From an uncultured Clostridia bacterium (GTDB lineage Bacteria > Bacillota > Clostridia > Oscillospirales > Acutalibacteraceae): 63,326 bases of DNA. The notes under the pieces are model-generated. The model was not told where the DNA came from. It ran no database searches and saw only the letters and a list, made by a program, of their open reading frames with translations. Position numbers and translations under genes: made by a program. The stretch lies in contig CAMVYG010000001.1 in assembly GCA_947171615.1 (NCBI GenBank), forward strand, positions 1-63,326, read 5' to 3'. Below, piece after piece: positions 31,201-40,200 of this stretch; the first letter of the stretch is position 1, and every line of letters begins with the position of its first letter.

Positions 31201-34200
31201 TGCTGAGAGAATCCACCGCAACGATCTCAATGGTGCCCTCCTGGGCGCTGCTGTCTACAGAAACCACACCGCCGCTGCTGATAGAAACGCCGGCGGGATT
31301 CCCGCTGATATTCCAGAAGAAGCTGCCTGTCATCTCCTGATGATACTGGTCGAAGACCTTGGCCTGGAATACCGCGAAAGCGCTGTCATACAGGCCGGGG
31401 ATAATAACGTCTCCATCCGGTCCCTTCCGGGTTACTTCCACAGTGGTAGCCTGGCGCTCTCCGCCGCCTACAGGCAGCGCGACTACAGCGGGGGCAATGG
31501 TTTCGCCTACAGCCGTAACACGCACAGTTACCTCTGTTACATCGTCTCTCAGGATCTCAAATACGCCGGACTCATTCACCGTTACACTGTTTTGGGGATG
31601 GCTTCCCACCACTTCCCAGAACACAGGGCCGGAATGCTCTATTTCTTTGCCATACTGGTCATAGAACACAGGCGTCAGGGTAAAGCTGCGCTTTCCGCCC
31701 GGTACGCCGGTTTCCCGCACGCCAATGGCGGACAGCACACTGTCTGCATAGGTCAGATCCACCATCAGACTGCCGGAAATACCCGCCGCTTCAGAAACCG
31801 CCACTACCTTGATATTCCGGGTAGCGACAACATCCTGACGCACGGTCACTCTGCCGGTGGAGGCGTTGATCGCCATACCCTCCGGAGCGCCCTCCAGCTT
31901 CCAGGTAAATACGGCGGAGAACTCATTGCCGTACTGGTCGTATCCTACGGCGGTATAGCGCTCCGGCTGGGGCTCCGCGCCCGGCACCAGGGCGATCTCC
32001 GTGCTGCCTGTTACCTCAATGCGGTCCAGCACACGCTTTCCGCCTACCCGCAGTGTCTTTGTGGTACTCTTATCACCCAGTACCAGCGTAACGGTAACAG
32101 ATGCCGCGCCCTTCTTGGGCGTAATTCTGCCTTCCGCGTCAATGACGGTTCCTCCGTCATTTTCACAGCTCCACACAGGGCGGTCGGTAAAGCTCATGGG
32201 CTCTCCGAACTGATCCAGCATCTGAGCAGTGAGCTGGGTGGTTTTTTCGCCTTCGATCTCATCTTCCTTAATATTGGCGCGGCTTTCCTGGGGAATGCCG
32301 TGCACCAGGTCGATGATATATTCTCCTTCCACACCGGAAAGCAGATCTACCGCTACAACCCGCACCTGAGTCTTCTCCGGAGCGTCGCTGGTTACGGTAA
32401 ACAGGCCTCCCTGGGTAATGGAAATACCTTCGGGCGCATTATCCAGATACCAGCCGAACTTACCCTCTGTTTCAGAGCCGTACTGGTCATAGGAGGTCGC
32501 GGTGAACTGATAGGTATTGTTCTTCGCGATCTCTCCGTCATAGGAAGGCACAGAAACCACTCTGCCGTCAGGATCCTTGGTGATCTCCACCCTGGCAGTG
32601 TGAGGATCGCCGCCAATGACGATGCGCTTGGTTCTGGACATGGTGCCGGATGCAGACACACGCACATACACGGCCTGTACATCCTTCGTCAGAGTCAGCA
32701 AGCCGCCGTGAGGCGTGATGGAAACTTCATTCAGCAGAGACTCCGGCTCGGTCTGAGGCACATACCATTCGCTGACACCCTTATAATCGATAGGCGTTTC
32801 ATACTGGTCAAAGTAGTCCGCATGAAGCTGAACCACCTCTGTGCCGTAGGGCAGGGAGTTCTCCCGCACCTCGATATTTTTGAGTTCGCTGGGACTGCGG
32901 TCCAGAATCTGAATGGTTCTGCCGCTTATCTTATTCTGCTTCCCGTCATTCAGCTCAGTGGCAACTATCTGAATGCTTCCGGGAGCGGTATTGGGGGCTA
33001 CAGACAGCTGATTCTGCGCCGCGCCGGCCGCATCAGGGAAGGTTACGCCCTTGGGCGCACCACGCAGCTCCCAGTTGACCTGCAGGCCCTGCATGGGCTG
33101 CAAATACTGATCGATACCGACAGCGGTATAGTCCGCGTGAGCCGAGGGCTGGTTGCCATAGGGAATATACAGAATTCCAAACCCGTCAGTACGAGTCACT
33201 TTGATTTCCCGCAGTTCAGGGGCTTCATCACTGAGAGGGATCTCCTTTGTGGCTACAGGAGACATCGTACCTACCGTAACCTTGGCCTGCACCTTAACTG
33301 TATTCAGACTTGCCTTAAAGTGCAGCGTACCGGATTCGGGAGAGGCAAAGTAGGTATCTCCATCAGCCCCATCGGGCAATGTCCACTCTACCTTGTCATA
33401 GCCCGCCATTTCCTCACCGTACTGGTCCAGCGCCACCGCGGTAAGAGTAAAGGGATTCTGGGCCCTGGGAATATAGTCGTTCTTAATGGCAGCGGAGGTA
33501 AACTCCGGGGATGCCCGCTTGATCACCAGGGTAGCCGTACCGGACTTGCCGGACTCCTTCTCTCTGGCAATTACACGCACTTCCTCGCTGTAAGCAGCGG
33601 AGCTTACACTTACTACGCCGTTCTGGTCAATAGACACGCCGCCGGTGGAGCTTTCCACCTCCCAGGTCACTTCACGGCCGGTCATTTCATCGCCGTACTG
33701 GTTATACACGTGAGCCTGATAGGAGGCGGTCTCCTTTTGAGCGCTTGCCTTGGGAGGCACCACTATCGCGCCGGTAGCGCCGGTGCGGGCGATCTCCACC
33801 TTGGCAACATACTCATCCTTGTCGGTTCTCTGCAGCAGCACCTCTCCTGTGGAAACGCCGCGGCAGGTTGCCTCCACCACGACCCAGGTGGTGGTGGGAT
33901 CCAGCGGCTCCAGAGTAGCGGTGTAGCCATCGCTGTTATTTTTGATCCCGGTCATGTAGCCATCGTGCTTTACCAGCTTCCAGGAAACAGAACCCTGACG
34001 GGACATTTCCTTCTTGTACTGATCCAGCCATACCGGCTCCAAAACCATGCTCTGCTTATCATTGGGCAGGGCCTTCTGCTTGACCTCCAAATAGGTAAAC
34101 ACAGAGGGATCCCGGATAATATCGACTTCATAAGTGCCATAAACGCCGGTATCGCTGTCAGTGGCGTATACGGTCATCTTCATTTCGGGCGCACCGCTTC

Positions 34201-37200
34201 TTACGGTCAGAATACCCGTCTGGGAAATGCTGATCGCAGAGTCCTTGTCCCCCAGGCTCCAAATCAGATGGGTGTCTATTTCCGCGCCGTACTGATCGTA
34301 GCCCTGGGCGGTAAACGCCTTTGTTGAGGGAGAATCGCTGTTGGCGATATCGGGCACCCGCACACCGCCTACCGGATGGGGGGTCACCACGATCTTTGAC
34401 AGATATCTCTCTGTTCCCAGGGTGATATCCGCTTCGTCCGTCAGGGGCACGGCTGTGCCCGCGTCAGGCAGCACACTGACCTTTACATGAGCAGAGGTTG
34501 CGCTGACAAAGACGATCTCCGCGTTCTGGTTCTCCTGCTTCGTCAGGATCACGCCGGGAGTGGTAGTTTCCCAAGTGGCTGCCGCGGTAGAAGGACGGTT
34601 CATTTCACCGCCGAACTGATCCAGATACCGCAGGGTCAGAATGCCCTTCTGTTCGCCGGCAGGGAAACCGCTTTCCACAATTTCCACACCACTCAGCCTG
34701 GCCGCTTCCCGAACTACCGCAAACTCATGGTAGCCGGAAGCTTCCGTCTGGGCATCGTCCACCCAGCAGGTGGCAACCACACGAACATCGGGAATTTCTT
34801 CCGCCGTGGCCGGGACAGTTACTGTTCCGGTGGCAGGATCGATCACGGTGCCCACGGGAGCGTTTTGTACGCTCCAGCGAATCTGCACCTTGCCGTTTGC
34901 CAGATCCTCCGGGGTATATGCCTCGGAATACTGGTCATATACGGTAGCGGTAAAGGAGATCTGCTGGGCGTCCTTACCATTGACGCGCACAGGCACAGAG
35001 CTTCCTTCCGCCAGCTTTACTTCCACAGAAGTGGGCATCTTGGGATCGGAGGAAACCGGAATCGTCACATCGCCGGATTTGATCTTGGCAGCCTCTACCT
35101 GTACAGTCAGGCTGGTGGTATCAAACTTGCCGCCGAAGGTCACAAAACCGCCCTGAGATACCTCAACCGCGGTATCCGCCGGCTGAGCATCCCGCTTCTC
35201 CCACACCTCATGGCCTCTGGGGAAGGTTTCTCTGCCGTATTGATCGTAATAAACAGCCTCCAGCTGTACATTCTGGCGGGGCAGCAGCTTCTTCTGACGG
35301 ACGCCGATGGAAGAGAAGACAGACTCCTCTTTTGTCAGCATCAGCTCTACCGTGCCGAAAATGCCGGTGCTTCCATCTACCGCCGTGATGATGGCCTTGC
35401 CTTCCTCAGCAGAACTGCTCACGGTAAGCACACCGTATTCATTGATGGAAAGACCCTTGGAGGAAGCTCCGGAAACCAGCCACTTCACATTATTCAAAGG
35501 CGTGCCGTCATGAATATCAAGTCCATACTGATCGATCCCGTAGGCTTCATAGCTTACGGAGATCTGCTTATCCTGCCCATCGGTCTGCGCGGGGATCGCA
35601 ACAGGGCCATCGCCCACCGCACGGCGCACAACGATCTTCTTCAAAACGGAGGGATCTCCGCCTACTTTCAGAATATCGTGGGTACTCAAGCCTATGAGGC
35701 CCAGATTCTCCGGATCGCTGCCCGTATAATCAACGGTTACGCCAACTTCATTTTCACCCGCGGCAAACCGAATACGGGATGTGCCGTCTGCTCCCCTGGT
35801 AATGGTTGCCTTCTTACCGGCATCCTTTGTCCAGGTAAAGTCCCCAGGGGTGGTGGGGATCTCTATATGGAACTGGTCATAAACAGCAGCTTCCAGCCGA
35901 TATTCCCCTGTACTGCTGGGGAAATTCGTATTATAAATTTCCAGGCTGTGCGCTTTAAAGGCATCGCCTGTTCTGGTAATATCAATAAATGTCTTACCCA
36001 CGATTCCGGTGGTGTAATCCTTTGCCAAAACAGCAACATCCTGCTTCTTTTCCGCATAGATGCTGGCGATTAAGGAACCGGTCTGGTCGATGGTGACGCC
36101 CTCAGGCGCGCCTACCAGGCTCCACACGACACCGTCCAGAACGCTTTGATCCATCTTTTTATCGTACTGGTCGTAAGGAGTTGCTGTAAACTTTACGGCG
36201 CCGGAACCCGCGTTTACACTGTTGGTCTTACCCTCTACCTTAATAGTGGTAAGCTGGCTCTCCCCAGCCTGATACAGATAAATAGGACCATAGGTCTTAT
36301 TATCCACCGTGATGGTAATCCCTACATCCTTCGCGGTGCTGGAATAGATCAGCAGGTTACGGGGATCTGACGGAAGAAGGCTGAATTCCGCCGTAGCCTT
36401 TTCAGGCTGAACGCTTACAACGTTCCAGAGAATCTCCTCCGGCCTGTATTCCATTTCCCTGCCGTACTGATCCAGATAAACAGGATGCAGCTCCAGCTGG
36501 GCGCTTTGCTCACTGCCCTTTGCGGGCGGCAGGAAACGCTCACGGGTCGTCACATTAGTTAAAACGCTTTCCTCCCGCTCTGACAGAATGCTGAAGGAAG
36601 TGGATCCGCTGACGCCGCTGCTGCGGTCTACCGCAGTCAGAAGCATTGTTTGCTCCAGGGCGGAAGCCGCTTTACTGGAAACGCTCACCGTTCCCTTATT
36701 CACCGTTTTTCCATCGATGACCACAGTTTCGCCTGTTACGGTAACTCCCTCAATAGACTTTTCAAAGTTCCAGTTAAACAGTCTGCCATCAATCTCTTTA
36801 TCATATTGATCGTATACGCGGGCGATGTATTCCACCTTGGCGTCGCTGCTGCCAAACCGGGGAACATGTACGGGGATCTCGCCGTTATATTTCACGATCT
36901 CCACCCGTTTAGCCTTGGGAGCGTCTCTGCCAATGGTAATGGTTTCCGTAATAGGAGCCACATTCTTTACCGCGTCGCCTACCGGCGTAATAGTCACGGT
37001 AATTTCGGTGGTAGTATCGCCCATCACCAGAACACCCTCAGAGGAAACGGTAGCTTTTCCCGCCGTGGAATCCGCTTCTTTGGAGGACACCAGCTGCCAG
37101 GTGGCAGAAGCGCCCTCTATTTCAACGGTATCGTGATACTGGTCAAAAAATTCATATTCCAGCTGTACCGGAAGAGTGGTTGCCGCCATAGAATTAGGCG

Positions 37201-40200
37201 TTTTCATGCGAATACCGATCAGGGTCGGCTCTTCCCGCACAATTTTGGCCACGCCAGTGGCCACCACCACCGGTTGACTCTGCGCCGCGTTATCTGTAGC
37301 GGCCTTTACAGTCACATTGCCTGCCGGGGTAGTGCTCCATATGCTCAAGGTAGCGCTGGGATCCAGAGCGGGGTTTTGTTTTGCCGCAATGGTAATATTC
37401 TGGTCGGGAGTATCTACAATACTCCAGGTCAGCTTATTCGTCCCTGTGAAATCCTTGAATTCCGCGCCGTACTGATCTCTGGCAAAGGGGCGAACCTCTG
37501 TCTGAGTGACTTGGGAAACTCCATCCTTATAGGGATTGGCCATCAGGGGAGAGTCCTTCACTGTCAGGAACAGCTGATCCACATAGGGCTTCTCGCCGCT
37601 TACCTCGATCTTACTTTCTTTGGACTTTATCTCAGGATGATTTGCCGATTCCACAGTCACATAGAACCACTGTGCAAACTGGTTATACTTGACTGCTCCG
37701 GCGCCTGTCAGGCTGACGGTATCACCGTTACACCAGCCGAAGCCCTCACCCTCGCCCTTGTTCCACACAAGAGCGTCCGTAGGCTGCATAGGCAGACCAT
37801 ACTGGTTCAGATATTCCGCCTTCAAATAGGCAACGTTCTCTTCCTTTTCAGGATCCTTATAAACCTTCTTGGTCTTTATCTTCAAGCTTGTAAGCACATC
37901 GGGCTCATAGCCTACGGAGAAGACAGCAGAAGCGTTCAGCCAGCTGCCGTCCGTCTTAGGCGCTGTTGCAAGAATCGTTGTGGCGGCGCTGGGATTCGTT
38001 ACGGAGTTGATGCGCACCACACCGCTCTGCGTATAAGACAGGCCCACAGGCTCATTCTGCATAGACCACTGTACGCCAGTGGGAGTTCCCATGGAATCTC
38101 CGAACTGATCGTAACCGACAGCGCGGTATACGGAAAGACGTTCCACATTGGATCCGTCTGCCCCCACCGGCGGGATATACATATGCAGCCCGCCAAGAAC
38201 ATTGCGGACTTCCATGCTGGTCAGCACAGACTCGTCTCCGCTGATCGTCAGGGGCTGGCTTACCGTGATCTGAGAACCGCTGTACTCCGCAGTCAGGCTC
38301 ACATTGACTGTGCCTTCCGTTACGCTGCCCGGCACAGAAATCTGGTTGTCGTTGACAATTTCAACACCAGCCGGAGCGTCTTCCAGACTCCAGGTAAGCT
38401 TTACCGCATCAGAATCCAGAAGCTCTGTGCCAAATTTATCATACACTCTGGCATTGAGCATAGTGGTGTCGCCGGGACGCAGTCTGCGATTTGTGATCTC
38501 CGCTTTGCCCAGGGTGCGTTTACCCTCGGCAGCATGAACGATCTTGACATCCTTGATGCCTACCAGATCCGTGATGTTGCCCTGCTTGTCTCTATAGGTT
38601 ACCTTGAGGCGAACCGTTCCCTCCGGTACCTGCTGATTCAAAACAATATCTCCGAACTGATTCTGCTTGTCGTTTTTCCCCTCTCCGTCCCGGGTAGTCA
38701 GGCTTGCCCCTTCCATACCGGGGGCAGAGAATTCCCATTCGATCCGATCCACATAGGTTCTCAGACCCAGGGCCTTTCCGAACTGATTCTTCAAAGCTAC
38801 CGTATACTGCTCAGAGGTAAAGGGATAGGATGTATTGTGCTGCAGTGTAATGGTATCGGGTCCCTGGATATCCAGATACGCCGGTATCTTCAGCAGATCA
38901 TCCGTACCATCCTCCAGGGCATAAAGCCGTTTGGTGCAGGAAACTTTGTCTTCGGAGCTCGCCATCAGGTTGGAATGTACGCTTACTTTGATGTCGTAAT
39001 ATGTACCGCCCTTATTGGGCTTTACACTTCCGGAAGCCTGCCGAAGAGTCCACTCCGCTGTTCCGGCGCTTTTCACCGGCTCATACGTGATCGTGTGCTG
39101 CTCGTCCGCGCGCTTTTCATAGGCCTTGCCGTACTGGTCATAGTACAGCAGGGAAAGGGGCGTATAGTCACCTGTTGGTACAACAGACTGAGCAATATCC
39201 ACGCTGGCCAAATGCGGCTGTTTGCTTACGTCATATTCGGCAAACAGCTTTGCCGTGCCATATACACCGGAATTTTTTTCGATAGCCACCACGGTATAGG
39301 TGCCTGCCTCGGCAAGGCTGCTTACGGTCACGAGACCGGTCTTATCAATGGAAACACCGGTATGCTCGCCTAAAATGTCCCATACGATGGTTTCGTCACC
39401 GATATCCAGCCCACTGGCATCCCGAACCTTTGCCTTGAACTGTACCGTAGGCTCATCCTCTCCGATTTCCGGAATTTTCACTGTAGTTTCGTCATCGGTG
39501 GTTACGGTAACAGATGCCGCTTCACCGGCATCTACAACCTTCAGCTCTGTAAGTTCACTGGGAACCGGCTCATCGGACGCGCCCTGCACAGAAGCCTCAA
39601 ACTGCACCTTCACGCTCTTCGCGCCGGCAAAGGTAGTGACCTTTCCGAGATTTTCATCAAAAGACGCATAGATGGTGCCGTCCAGCTTTGAAACGGGATC
39701 TGTTTCAAATTTGTCCTTGAGCCACTTGATCGTCAGTCTGTTATTGGGGATCTGAGCGCCATACTGATCATAGCATATGGTTTCCAAAACGGTGGAGCCC
39801 ATGCTTCTCACCGCTTCATTTATCACCAATGCTCTGGCAACCTTACTGCTGTCCTTTGTCAAAGTAACGGGACGGCTGCCCTTCGCATTGCCGGAAACCG
39901 CTTCCAAATTCAGCTTTCCGGCTGCCGCTTCGGAAGTGATAACAAAGCTCAGGCTCTGCTCAGTTCTCTTTTCATTCAACTCACCCGGCACCAGCTCCAC
40001 TCCGGTATACTGCCCTCTTTCAGGAGTATACTTCATGGCTTCGCCGTCTTTCAGGCTCCAGGGAGCTCCGTACTGATCATAGAACTTGGCCGTTACCGGC
40101 GTTCTCAATTCACCGCTTTTTCCGTCTTCTCCCACTTCGGGCACAACGAAGGAAGCCTCTTCCATCTCTAAAGAAATGGAGGCCAACGCGCGGGCTCCGC